A DNA stretch of 64,000 nucleotides from Entrophospora sp. SA101 (taxonomy: Eukaryota; Glomeromycota; Glomeromycetes; Entrophosporales; Entrophosporaceae): contig CAUDNR010000269.1 of assembly GCA_958430865.1 (NCBI GenBank), positions 27,210 through 91,209 of the forward strand. The letters run 5' to 3'. A program made the position numbers and the translations under genes. This document shows, piece by piece, positions 22,988-34,734 of the stretch (positions within the stretch are counted from its first letter, which is position 1; each line of letters begins with the position of its first letter). The notes beneath the pieces are model-generated. The model had not been told where the DNA came from. It worked only from the letters and a program-made list of their open reading frames with translations, and did no database searches.

Positions 22988-25355
22988 GTTCTATGATTGT
23001 TTTTACAAAATTATATCGAGTGTGAAATGGTGAAGTGTGAAAATGATTAAGGGGAATATGTATATATTGTATATGCTGTTTATGTCAATGTCCACGCCGA
23101 AAGAAAGTATAAAATATAATTTTTATTTATAAAAAAATCTAAAATTTCTTGATGGGCCAGCAACAAGGAAAATCAAATTAAATATATTTTATACACATAG
23201 ACCGACCGAATCTAATTAAAAAAGAGACAAGATTCCTTAAATGATTGAATGGCCAAAAAAGGTAAATGGGTAACGATATAACACGTTTAATAAAATATTT
23301 ACAAAGTAGTTTTTAACTTTATCAAAAAGTTGATTTTTGTTTTATGGATAAGTAGATATACAATTTATGAAGAGGTGAAAGAGGGGAGAGAGATGGAACG
23401 TTGGTATTTTATAGATGGATGAAATAATTTATCCAATGTCATTCATAATTAATTAATTAATTTAGGAGAATTCGTTTTGTTTCAAAAAATATATTGTATA
23501 TATATACATGTAAGAATATATATACTTTACACAACATGAAAATTTAAACAAACTAGAACTATCAAAGAGTACATACGCGTGAAGTGAGAGTAAAAAAGAG
23601 ATTGAATAAATTGTTGCTTTGATTTTTGAAATAAATATTAATACGAGCGAATTTTATCAAATTCCTTAATTTCAAAAATAAAATTTCGAAATTGCTTTAT
23701 ATTAATATGTGATAATAAATAATAAATTTCTGCCCTGGTGGCTATAATTTCTATTATCTGCTATTTATTATCATTATTTTCATTATTTTCTTTTATGTGG
23801 CATGATTCTGTGTTGTATTATTATTATTATTTATTATTTTTATTATTATTATTTTAAAATCATACGATCCCAACTTGAAATAAAAAAAATAAAAAAAACA
23901 TAATTCTCCTTCTTTACTAAAATGCATTGTAGCACACAGCACCGAATATGATATTTATATATAATGTTATATATATTAATACTTGTATTGTGTCAATTAC
24001 AATTTCCAATAATAATAAAATTTTTATACCAATAGAATTTTTTTATTTATGTAGTTTCAACTTATATTTTATTAAGAACAGATCAGTTCATTTAAACATC
24101 CACCTGTAATTCATTGATATTGTTATATCCTTGGAAAATCAATACAAAGTAGATATTTTTTCATATATGTAAATAGATATAAACATAATCCATCCATTTA
24201 TATTTATATATATAAAAAATTACATTAATGAAAAAATTTTCCTAATATGACAGGGAATTTTTCCTGATAGTTTGCTCACGATTCTTGTTACATTTCTAGT
24301 AAGCTTTCGTTTCATAATAAATTTATCATCCCTCTTTATTCAAACATATGAGTCTTTGCCAACTCAATGTAGTAGATTCGGCATATCAGTATATAAATTT
24401 TGATACTATATTGAATATCAACTAGATTCCATATGTCTAATGTGAGATTATATTTTTCTTCTAATTAACTCGTATAGCATCATCTTCTTTACGTTTCAAT
24501 CATGAATGCTTTCAGCCAAAAAAAACAAAAAATTCATATGAGGATGAAATAGTCGATTTTTCATCGCCATCTGATTTAAAGTCTCTCTTAAACTGAATCA
24601 TTCCAAAATAAACGACATTGACATTATTTGTAATCATTATTTATGCAAATAAATAATCAATTAATACTTAAATGGAGGGTATTAAATGAGAATTAAAAAA
24701 TGGAAATAAAACGGACTAAGCCGTTAGCATCATGATTGTTTTTGTATTTTTATAATGACTATGTAGTAATAATCACAGATTTACTAAATAAAATCATTGA
24801 ATTCTTACGATCAAAGATCTTTTACTCAATTGGTTTAAAAGATTTCTCAAGTGTCTCGGTTTTTACTTTTTTGTAAATTATTATGCATCTCATACAGCCC
24901 ATAATTTTCACCGGCCGAATAATTTCACCCCTTCCCCTCCTAATCATCATCATAGTAAAATTGAAATTTCTGGGGTGGCTATTATCTTTTGGGTTGATTA
25001 ATTAATCGATCGATTGTTTTTTGTGAAAATATTGTTTAAAAGAACCCTGAAATTTTTTATATGCTTCTTAATATTAGCCAGTTATCCCCAGGTAACATAT
25101 AAGCCTTGGCTGGGCCCGGGATAACTGTTTTATGCCCTGTCTGAGTTATTTGATGTAATTTTTGAGAAATAGGGGCGGCTCATTACATAATTTCAATATA
25201 GTTATTTAAGAATCAGTCAGGGTAATAATAATTAGTTAAATTAAATTTTAATCGTAATACCTTTTTGAAATGTATGTATAATTTTCCACCCTCACTGTAT
25301 TCGAGTAATATCGAAACTATCGGTTCGACTTTGGTTTTTAAATATTGCTTTAACG
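22988..25355. other. Long AT-rich intergenic interval
   Basis: No gene recognised. There is one small potential hairpin at about 25079-25128, where CAGTTATCCC pairs with GGGATAACTG around a GC-rich loop. Confidence 0.4.
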
Positions 25356-25450
25356 CAGTCCAACCTTATCATGATGTAAGCATTTACAAATATCGTCATA
25401 ACGGATTTTTATGTGCGAAACAAAAATTTTCATGACAAGATTTGACTGTA
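25356..25450. mobile_element. Short MITE, CAGTCAA(A/T)CTTGTCAT family
   Basis: The left end reads GCAGTCCAACCTTATCATGA. The right end read inward is TACAGTCAAATCTTGTCATG. The core carries GTCATAACGGATTTTTATGT. Related sequence is found at 56730-56845 and at the gap edge near 17855. About 95 bp, no coding capacity. Confidence 0.55.
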
Positions 25451-25928
25451 GTTTTATATTAAGATACATTTAAAAAAATAGAACAACTTTTGCTTTGAAT
25501 GTGATGTTGAATCGGGTTGGGTTTTTGCTTTTTTTGATTTGAAGTTTACAATATGCGAAATCATGTAAATCAACAGAAATCACATTAAGCGAGTCAAGTT
25601 TAGCTTGCAGACCAGCTTTTATTTATGATACAAGGCATGATTTTTTGTTATTTAAAGAGTATTTAAATACAAAGTAGAAATGCGTTATAACGACAAATTA
25701 TTAAAAACGATTATTTTTTCCTTGTTTCTAATTAATTATTCGAGGTCAAAACATATAAATTCGACTCTAGGCAATATTGGTTTCTACAACCAACGCGTAA
25801 AACGCATTACGCTCGAGCTTTCTATATAAAAAATAAATAAAGCTGGTTCGGTTTAGACTAGAGATGGGTAAATGTGCGTATAGTACGTATAGTGCGTGTA
25901 GTAGTGTTGAAATTTGATTGGATGATTT

Positions 25929-26390
25929 TCAAAACTTAATTTTATTATAATAATAAAATAAAATTATTTGGCTATTACAATAAACACGAACATTGTAAGC
26001 AATTAAATCTTTGTTTAATTTATTCAATTTGCACTTTTTTATACTAAAAATTTGATTTACATATTTAATTGAATCATTAATTATATTGAATGAATTAAAT
26101 ATCATGAAAATCAAACTGCTTTCACTTTTATTTGATTCTTCAAGAAAATTTTCATGTGTTTAATCAGCTTCTTCGATGGCATTTTCAATTACGTCGTAAT
26201 TTATTTGTATGCTATATTTGAAGTATCAAAATGTTCTCCAGAATAATTTCTTTAGTTTGAATCGTGAAGGCGTAAATGGTTTTCACATCTAGATACTGAA
26301 CTAGCACATTGATATTTTGGACTTTTGCAATATAGACATTCAAAACGCAATTGATTATGGCCATTAACATTACCAATATGTTTAGAATAT
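25929..26390 (-). pseudogene. BED-zinc-finger / hAT-like remnant
   Basis: The minus strand at about 26280-26370 reads LRFECLYCKSPKYQCASSVS then RCENHLRLHD, giving C-x2-C ... H spacing like a BED-type finger. Stops follow. Downstream on the same strand (25929-26114) is an open stretch with no clear domain. Another hAT remnant lies at 17.85-18.78 kb. The call is tentative because only the finger is visible. Confidence 0.35.
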
Positions 26391-26876
26391 TACCAAATTG
26401 CACTTTGGCAAGTTTAAAATATATATATATTAATATATATTAAATATTGTAATTAATTTTTATGTGTAACATTATATCAAATTATTTGGCAGTAACCTAA
26501 ACAGGAATTGATTTACATTTACTATTATATACGCACAATACATATATAATATAGTACAGATCTGTCCATCTTTAGTTTAGACCGTATTTTGGTTCAGTAA
26601 TTAATTAATTTCAACTCTTTAATACAAGGTTTTAGGTTTTTCCTTTCGATTATAAATAAAATTGCCAAAAACAAAATAATAAACTAAAATATAATTAATG
26701 TTAATAATTCTATAGTTTATTAATTTAATTTAATTTAATCTACACAAGTAATAGTTATTCCACGGTTCTGTGGAATAATAATAATAATAACTGATTTATC
26801 CCATAGAAACTAAACGTCCCATGATTTAAAAGTTATTTGCTATGAAAAGTTGATTTTATAGTTTATTTTTGATAGA

Positions 26877-27311
26877 ATGAAAAATAAATTGTTCTTTCAT
26901 TCTTTATTTCTTTTAAAAAATTCTTTCATAATTGGAATGTCTCGATCTATTTTTTATTCGGTGCAGGTGCTCTTCGCCTTTCCCAAAAAAGTTTTAGAGG
27001 CTTCAACATCTACTTTACCTCAAATCGGAATGGTTGATTCTATTTCTCAAGATATTTCGATTATAAACTTAATTTTTATCGTCAAAAGCTTTAGTTCCAA
27101 AGTCAATTCGAATTGGATTTCCAAATTTAAAGAATTTCGCAAGTACTGCAATTATACTACACCATTCAAACAGATTCCAGGTTCAATAAGTAATAGTATA
27201 ATTACTTACTATCAATGTTATGACCTGAATTTTCTTTGGATAATATTCAAAAGAAATTTCCTATTTAATAATTGTCATTTTAAAATAAATTTTATCAAAA
27301 AGGTTATTTAA
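26877..27311 (+). CDS. Hypothetical 144-aa reading frame
   Basis: An ATG-started open frame encodes MKNKLFFHSLFLLKNSFIIG and a Phe/Ile/Lys/Ser-rich protein with no domain I recognise. There is no intron signal that extends it. In sequence this AT-rich a 144-codon frame can arise by chance. It may be spurious. Confidence 0.2.
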   Translation: MKNKLFFHSLFLLKNSFIIGMSRSIFYSVQVLFAFPKKVLEASTSTLPQIGMVDSISQDISIINLIFIVKSFSSKVNSNWISKFKEFRKYCNYTTPFKQIPGSISNSIITYYQCYDLNFLWIIFKRNFLFNNCHFKINFIKKVI

Positions 27312-28483
27312 ATCCCCCTTGCTCACATAGCAGTATAAATTAATATTCTGTTAACTTTTTATATTTTAAAATGCTCAAAGGTATACATTCTAAAATATAC
27401 TTGGGAGTGATGAAAACTTTTGATATTATTACCAATTATCTCATTTCCAAATGTCCAACAATTAAAAAGATTTTGTTAAACTAGTACATTTTTCACAAAA
27501 TTTATCAGAGTACTTTTACATTCTCTCGGTTCTCCTGATTTATACATTGCATTATCTAATTCAAAATCATAAATATATTTTCCTCTACAAATTTTTTTCT
27601 TTTTTTTCTGACTACTTGCAAAAAATAACTTTTACTACTTCCCTATCAAAATTACTTGAAAAGACATTATTATCCATTTCATAATGATTTTATATGCTAA
27701 TTCTCTTTTGCCTCGTGCTAATAAATTATGAAATGACATTTTAGTGAAAAATAGATTATTAATAAATAAATATCGAAGGCAAAAAATGAGAATAAAAATC
27801 ATTATCATGTGATTCCATGGTTGTTGTTATTATTTTTAACGACGTAATCTTGTCGTGACATTTTAATTTTAAATAACAGATATACAATAAGCTAACGCAC
27901 CCCATTTCCCAATGGTCAAGATATTTTCTCTTTTTTAATTTTTTATTGCATTATTCTCTTTCTTTAATTTCATTCGTTTTGTTATATATATATATTTTTA
28001 GATTACGTCTTAATCTTAATATTCCTAATCCAGTGTTTTCACGTGACTGTTACAAAAAGTTTTTACATATGAATAAGTTAATCTCAAAAAAATAATATAT
28101 ATATATATAAATTAAAGGGCTATATGTCTATAGAGGAAACGCAGGTTATCAACATTTATATATGAGCCGCATATTTGAAGGTGTACACCGATTCATTCAC
28201 GGATCAGTAATTAACGTTATTTGTTTGAAAAAACAGAATAACCATTTCATTATAAATTTTATTTACAGATACATCTAGATGATGTCATTTAATAATTTTT
28301 CTATAAAATTGTAACAATTATTATTGTTTGCCTCATCATAGTTGTTGTCATCACTCTGATTTTAATTTTTTTACAATATCTAGAATTTGATCATGAAATT
28401 CTTTTAATTTTCTTTTTAAAATATGTGCATCCTTCCATAACTACACTGCATAGTCTTCTTCCATCTCCGTTCATATAGAGTAT
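27312..28483. other. Intergenic, nothing recognised
   Basis: AT-rich. No gene supported. Confidence 0.4.
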
Positions 28484-28489
28484 AGAGAC

Positions 28490-28699
28490 ATTCAGTATGG
28501 TATAACTCTTGCAAAACGTATGGTATGGTATTGTATAAGTGTAATAAAATGGTTGCATACCAATGCTTAAATCTAACATAATTCCCTTCATACCCACCAA
28601 AAAAGAATTTAGAATAAAATTTTGTGTGACTTGGTATGGAAAAATATGGGCTATACCATACCATACCATACGTTTTGCAAGAGTTATACCATACTGAAT
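28490..28699. mobile_element. 210-bp element with perfect 42-bp inverted ends
   Basis: Arms 28490-28531 and 28658-28699 are exact inverted copies. Each reads inward ATTCAGTATGGTATAACTCT then TGCAAAACGTATGG and repeated TATGG. The perfect match suggests recent activity or gene conversion. The core of about 126 bases has no gene. Open frames across it are produced by the TATGG repeats. Confidence 0.8.
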
Positions 28700-28728
28700 C
28701 TCTCCCTACCGAAAACTAATGAGAAAAC

Positions 28729-29513
28729 ATGACTTTTTGTTCTAAATAACAATACTTCAAATGTTCAAGCTTGCATATTTCTATCAATACTCATCGCCTA
28801 ATAAAATATAGTTTTTGAATAATATGTAACTTCTTAAAATCGTTTAAAAATGCTAGTTCCTGAGACTTTATAAAATACCCCACATAATAATAAAATGTTT
28901 GAAAACTTCACAAAAGAATTTTAAAGTATAGCAAACAAAATAAAAAAGAGATGATTAATTCGTTAGAAATTGAAAAAGTTCCATGTATTGAGAAAATTTA
29001 CAAATAATTTTTCGAAAATTTATTAAGATTATTAAAATTATCTAATATGTAAAATTTATTGACAAAACTTTGAGGCTTGTTTAAAAACAATAAAATTATT
29101 TGTTTTAAATGTATAGAAATGACAGAAAGAAGAGAACTTACGGATTTTGAACGTGATGCTATTTATGGATTATGGAAAGGCGAAAAGATTAATAAAATTG
29201 CATTTTGAATTTTGAATCGAAAAATTTTTTGTAAATTTTCTCAATACATGGAACTTTATCAATTTCTAACGAAATTTAATTATCTTTTTTTATTTTGTTC
29301 GCTATACTTTAAATTCTTTTGTGAAATTTTAGACATTTTATGATTATGTGGGATATTTTATTAGACAAAATAAAGTCTCAGGAACTAGCATTTTTAAACG
29401 ATTTTAAGAAGTTACATATTATTCAAAAACTATATTTTATTAGGCGATGAGTATTGATAGAAATATGCAAGCTTGAACATTTGAAGTGTTGTTACTTAGA
29501 ACAAAAAAGTCAT
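28729..29513. mobile_element. Foldback element with ~290-bp arms, Tc1-type
   Basis: Arms 28729-29020 and 29217-29513 align as inverted copies over nearly their whole length with scattered differences. They share GACTTTTT-GTTCTAA, TTCAAATGTTCAAGCTTGCA and CTCAGGAACTAGCATTTTTA. The 196-bp core carries a 29-codon transposase stub. Very long arms around a remnant transposase fit a deleted Tc1/mariner-like element. Each arm end lies near TCAT/ATGA; no clear target duplication. Confidence 0.8.
29119..29208 (+). pseudogene. Tc1/mariner transposase N-terminal stub
   Basis: ATG at 29119 reads RRELTDFERDAIYGLWKGEK then INKIAF and a stop. This matches the start of the helix-turn-helix domain of Tc1-like transposases (RRELT-FERG-I-GLWK-G-S--EIA). 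The DDE catalytic domain is absent. It sits between the long inverted arms. Confidence 0.7.
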
Positions 29514-30227
29514 AAAAAAATTGCTTAATTTCACGACGTAATTCAACTATACATGAAGTCGAAACTGATTTTTTATGCGGAAGAGTATCAATACCATCAA
29601 TATGATGATGACGACAATAATAGTGTGTTGTTGATGATAATTTTACATGTGAATGAATAAACACTTCCAATACAAAGTCCAATAGTTCATTGGCTTCAAG
29701 TTCCAATGATTTAAGTGGTGGTTCTAGAAGACCTTTAAAAAAACGAATCGTAACACATGGCTTGTGTGGAAGTATTTTGAAAAAGTGAACGATTCAAATG
29801 GAAATATATTCCCAATTTGCAAATTAAAAACAAAATATTATTATTATGAAAAAAATTTAGTCGACTAAAGAATTTTTGAACAACTAGTAGTCGACTAAGG
29901 ATTTTTTGGACGATCCCAACCTCTAGTATTTTTATATTAAATCTACCTTCATTATGCCTAAACACGTGATCACAAAAATGAATTCATTGACATTAAATAA
30001 AAAAATTTTTTAATTGAAATAAAAAGGAAGAAAAACCTGAACTATCCATTGTATGAATTGTCCAAATTTTATGGTCTTGCCGACCATTTTAGGTGATTTT
30101 AAAATTTTATATTTTATATTCAATTTCCTCTATAAGGAAATTTGCTGCTTCTGAAGCTCTTTATTACTGACATAAATGCTCCAGATAAATGTTTCGTCAT
30201 ACTATATTATTGGCGAATTTTCTATGG
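29514..30227. other. Intergenic, nothing recognised
   Basis: No supported gene. Short open frames on both strands have no recognisable domain. Confidence 0.35.
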
Positions 30228-30593
30228 TTGGCTCGGTCTAAAGACCTCCTATTGCTGCGCCATGCGGCCAAATTTCAAAATAGCAATTTTGTAATTCGTT
30301 CAAAAAATTGGATTCCACGTGATTTTAATTTTCTTACTGCCAAATTTAGGTACGATAGTCAAAAGCTAGTCTAAATTTGGTAATATTTCCTAAATTTAGA
30401 AACGATCATAGCAGACAAATTCCTCGCGAGCATAGTACAACAAATAATTTTTTTAAGAAAATCTCTCTATTACATTAAAACTAAAGACATATTCTATCAA
30501 CTAATAGAGCTATTTTTTAAAAGGTAGGACAGAAAGTGACTTCTATACTTTTAAAATTTGCACAAAATTTAGGAGGTCTTTAGACCGAGCCAA
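30228..30593. mobile_element. 366-bp MITE, TTGGCTCGGTCTAAAGACC ends
   Basis: Perfect 23-base inverted ends, 30228-30250 and 30571-30593, start TTGGCTCGGTCTAAAGACC. TA lies a few bases outside each end, compatible with Tc1/mariner-type insertion. The core has no complete gene. Confidence 0.75.
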
Positions 30594-30771
30594 TTATATT
30601 AATATAAAACTTTTGTGACACATCAAGTGAGATACTCACAATGATTTCGATTTGTTCTCTCGTTATTCTCAATCCCAATTCTCCAAATTTTAACCTTTCA
30701 ACTAAGAAAGCAATGAAAAAACAAAGCTAACTCACATTCAAACGAACATGTTTCAACTACTTAATTACACG

Positions 30772-31830
30772 AGGACCCCGGATTATCATAATTGAGGTAA
30801 CATCCAATTTAATAAAGTTTTTGCTGAAGTTACATAAAAATATGGGCAAATACTTTTTAATAAGTGGTGCGACTACTTTGGGTATAGTAGAAACTTTTTT
30901 ATTATATCCAAATCAGGTGAAGCAATTTTATGTCACATGAAATTATGGGTAAAACAAAAGATTAAAAAGGAACTAGAATTTAGTTATTGAAAGTATTTAC
31001 ATATGGTAAATTTTTTTAATCCATTAAAAAAGACGGGTTGCAATAATTTATATCTGTAGAAAAATATTAATAGCACAAGTTTTAGCTGTTAGAATTTTTC
31101 CCATTACAATTTTGTTTATATGAAAAAGTTTAAATTATATTGGATTCAGATATAGGTTTATCACCATTATATGATTTTTTTTAATTTAAATAAAAATACA
31201 TTGGGTAATATATTAAAAATCTAAATATAAAAAAATTTTTTTTTATTACCATGGCGCAACTCACAAGACAATATTTTCCCCCTCCCCCATTCATTCGTTC
31301 CTCTTTCCCACTTCCCTACAACGTACACTTCCTTCCCCAACTTAAGAGAAATTAAAAGCGCCAATTTGTAAACTTTTACTTAACAAACTTCACACATTCC
31401 TTATCAAGCTCGATTTTTTGGTTGGACGAATCCACCAACAACTTCACAACTGAAGACTGGTCATATAAACCTTTACACGATTGACCTCTTGACTACTCAA
31501 GAAGCAACAACGACAACCACAAAAAAAAACTAGGTTTGGTTGGACACATTCACCCACACAACAACAAACCAAAAACTAAACAAACATACATACAAATATG
31601 TATACTTAACAATCACTCAACTTAAAAGTAGTTGCAAGTACATATGTAAATTATTTATTAATAATAAAATTAAAATTTGAAATGTGGGGCAAAGATTGGT
31701 CACGATATTTATACATGTGGGAAAAGTTTTCATGACATGGAGAAATTATTACGCATGAGTAAGGCTTTTCATTTAAAAAAGGGTAAAGCTCTCTAAACCT
31801 GGATGTTACTCAATGATGATCCGGGGTCCT
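30772..31830. mobile_element. 1.06-kb inverted-repeat element
   Basis: The left end reads AGGACCCCGGATTATCATAA then TTGAGGTAACATCC. The right end read inward is AGGACCCCGGATCATCATTG then AGTAACATCC. The arms are about 40 bases with small gaps. The core lacks a recognisable transposase but has an unusual pyrimidine/C-rich tract at about 31255-31340 and A/C-rich sequence to 31600. The target duplication is not clear. Confidence 0.6.
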
Positions 31831-34734
31831 GGTTGACGTTACAAAATTAACCTTTACTATTGTTATTTATTTAAAACCATTTCATTTTATATGCAAAAAT
31901 TTTTCTATCTAGTGTAAATAAATTGAATGGCATTTAACCTTTTTAATATTAAAATACTAGCTTGTTTTTTTACCAGAAAACATGCAGCTTCCAAATCACT
32001 ACACCTTTCTCATTTTCAACAATATAGGTACAACTTTGCACGAAAAGGTAGTAGATGATCCGTAATTTAGAGTCACGAAGAGGCTTATTTTATTTTATGG
32101 AGAAAACCTTTAGTAACATTAAAAAAAAATGGTTGATTTTCAAATGTATAGATTCAAGAACCAAATAAGGTGAAGAAAATAACTTTATTTTCCAAGACTT
32201 GGCAAATAATTTAGCAGTAAAAAATAAAGTTTCTTAATCAGTCAATATGTTGTCAAAAAATTAGTAGATGAGATGACAAATGAAAGGATTCAGGAAGGTT
32301 TATGAAATTTGTCTGTATAAATGATATGATGGTGCTGATAGTGACAAATTGAAAAGTGGTGGCTTGTTTTAAGAAAAATGCACGATATATTTTGTGTGAC
32401 CATAATAATTTTGTTTTAGAACAAACTATCAAAAAAAACACAATGAATTAATTCTTGGCATTTAGTTTCACAATGATTATTTAAAGAAATTATTATAAGC
32501 CGAATATTTTTGACAATATTTTTGAATTTCCCAATATTCTTTGAATGAACAAACATAAAAATAGCTATTGAAAAATCAAATATGGATATAATCTAATTTG
32601 TATAAAAAACTATTTTTGTATAAAAAAACTGTTTTTGCATTCGGCTAATTAATTTAATATAATTATAATTATAGCTTTAAAAGAATAATTTTTTTCCATC
32701 GTTTCAATATATTATATTATTGCATACAATATAACGGATAATTAGATAAGATTTTCTTATATATTGTGATAGATCGCGCGGCCAAAGAACTATGTTCGTT
32801 AATATAATCATCCAAAGAATGAATTATATTAATCAAATAATTACCAATTAAAAAAAATTAAACATAATAATATATTATATAAAATTTAGGCGTTGGGTTC
32901 TCAATGAAGTCACCGGACCAAATTGAATTATTTCATAATTTAGATATAAAATGCTTGTATATTTACTTTATTCATATAGGACATTCAAACAACGTTTTCT
33001 TTAAAATTGCTTTAATATAAAAAATGGTTATTTGATCTTTTTCTTTGAAAAAGCCAAGTGGATAGAATCTATTAAATATTACTTAATGTGTTAATATGAC
33101 TTTTATGTTACAATATTTTAACTACATAACCAAATTTGGTTAATTGGTAATGATTTTCTTTTCGTCGAATATATTTTGATTTTATCACGTAAAAAAAGAA
33201 ATTTTTGATTAATTTAATTGATTAAATTAATTTAACAACGACAATGATTATAGACCAACTAGATGTAAATAAATATATTATACAAATTATTAATTTAACA
33301 ATAATCACGGAACAACTACCTTGTTTCTTTTGCCTGTGCCTTATTTATCTATAAATAAACATATTATACAAAGCCATTAATTTAATTACAGAATAACTGC
33401 CTCTATTATCCATAAAATATATCATTGCAAAACTAAAAATAATTATAGACAACACAACCTTGTCGGTTTCTTTACAAAGTGTACATTGTTTAGTTTTTGG
33501 CATTTTCACTATTATATACTGAAGTCAAGGAAGGAACGATCTGACATGGAAAACGTAGATAAAGGATTGGTGTTCGTCTGCCCGCATTCCAAATTGGATA
33601 GTAGTAATTTAAAATCTTCAATTGAACGTGATTGAAATTTTGAGTTTTTAAATTTGGACTGGTAATAGGTTCGATGATCTTCGCCATTATAACATTTAAC
33701 AATCATTGGAAGACTTCATAATAACGAAAAACAGGTTATTTTTTTATGTAGGCATAACATTTTAATATTCTGTTTTCTTTTATCACATCGTTTTTAGAAT
33801 CTGCATCAATAAACCGAATTAAATACAAATAAACGACGGAAGTAAACAAAAACAGAACAATAATAATAATAGATGACCGGAAAATTTTTTTTGAAAAAGC
33901 AATTGCATATGTTTAATTAATATTATACTAATATGGTCAGTGAATTCACTACTTGTTAACCATCCTTGAAATTTTATCAATTAATAGTTGTCACCTCTTA
34001 GAGCGAAGAACCACTCTTATCGTTTACTTATTTTATATTTTTAAAAAGATTTTATTGAAAATTTCGTGTAACATTCAAATGTCTAGAGGCGTCAGGTATC
34101 ATGCTAGTTATTGTTAATATGTCAATATAATGGATAGTTTTTTTTTTGAATAATATATATTAAAAATTTAAAATGGTTATTATAATGATTGATCTAAATT
34201 TAGTACTATATCTACTATATCAATAATAGATGGCAGTAAATCACGTTTTACGCTCCAAATTTTGATCTATCGAATCTTCTTGTTTAGAGTTTTGACGTAT
34301 TTCTATGTAACCGTAGAAAATATAATGTTTAAATATTAAATAAAAATCATTTTTTATTGTGTTGAAATTAAAATCAAAACTTTTCAACTTTATAATCAGA
34401 TCAATTGCAATATTACCGTAATAATTAATAATCGGGATAATTTGACAATTTATCATTCATCTCATCCATTCAATCATCACTACTGTACATGTCACAAAAA
34501 ATAAAATAAAAATAACAAACAAATAAACAATGTAGGTTTATTGATAACTGTTTTTTCTTTAATTAGTATAAAAGGACACTGCATAAATAAAATTATAGCA
34601 TACAATGTTTTTTAAAACTTCATTACCCTCATACATCAAATCTTATAAATCCTTTTTATATACATAATAATGTATAAAATGCGTAAAAAATTTTTTTTCC
34701 TACAAAGATTCAAATAAAAAATTACTTGCCAAAG
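31831..34734. other. Intergenic, no gene recognised
   Basis: Long AT-rich stretch. Minus-strand open frames near 32253-32441, 33490-33706 and 34241-34456 carry no domain I know and overlap one another, so they are not reported as genes. Confidence 0.4.

Noticed and set aside
25079..25128. Hairpin CAGTTATCCC...GGGATAACTG
   Set aside because: A single 10-bp stem with a long loop; too weak to call an element or RNA.
28391..28669. Two overlapping Tyr-rich minus frames
   Set aside because: Explained by TATGG repeats in the inverted-repeat element at 28490-28699.
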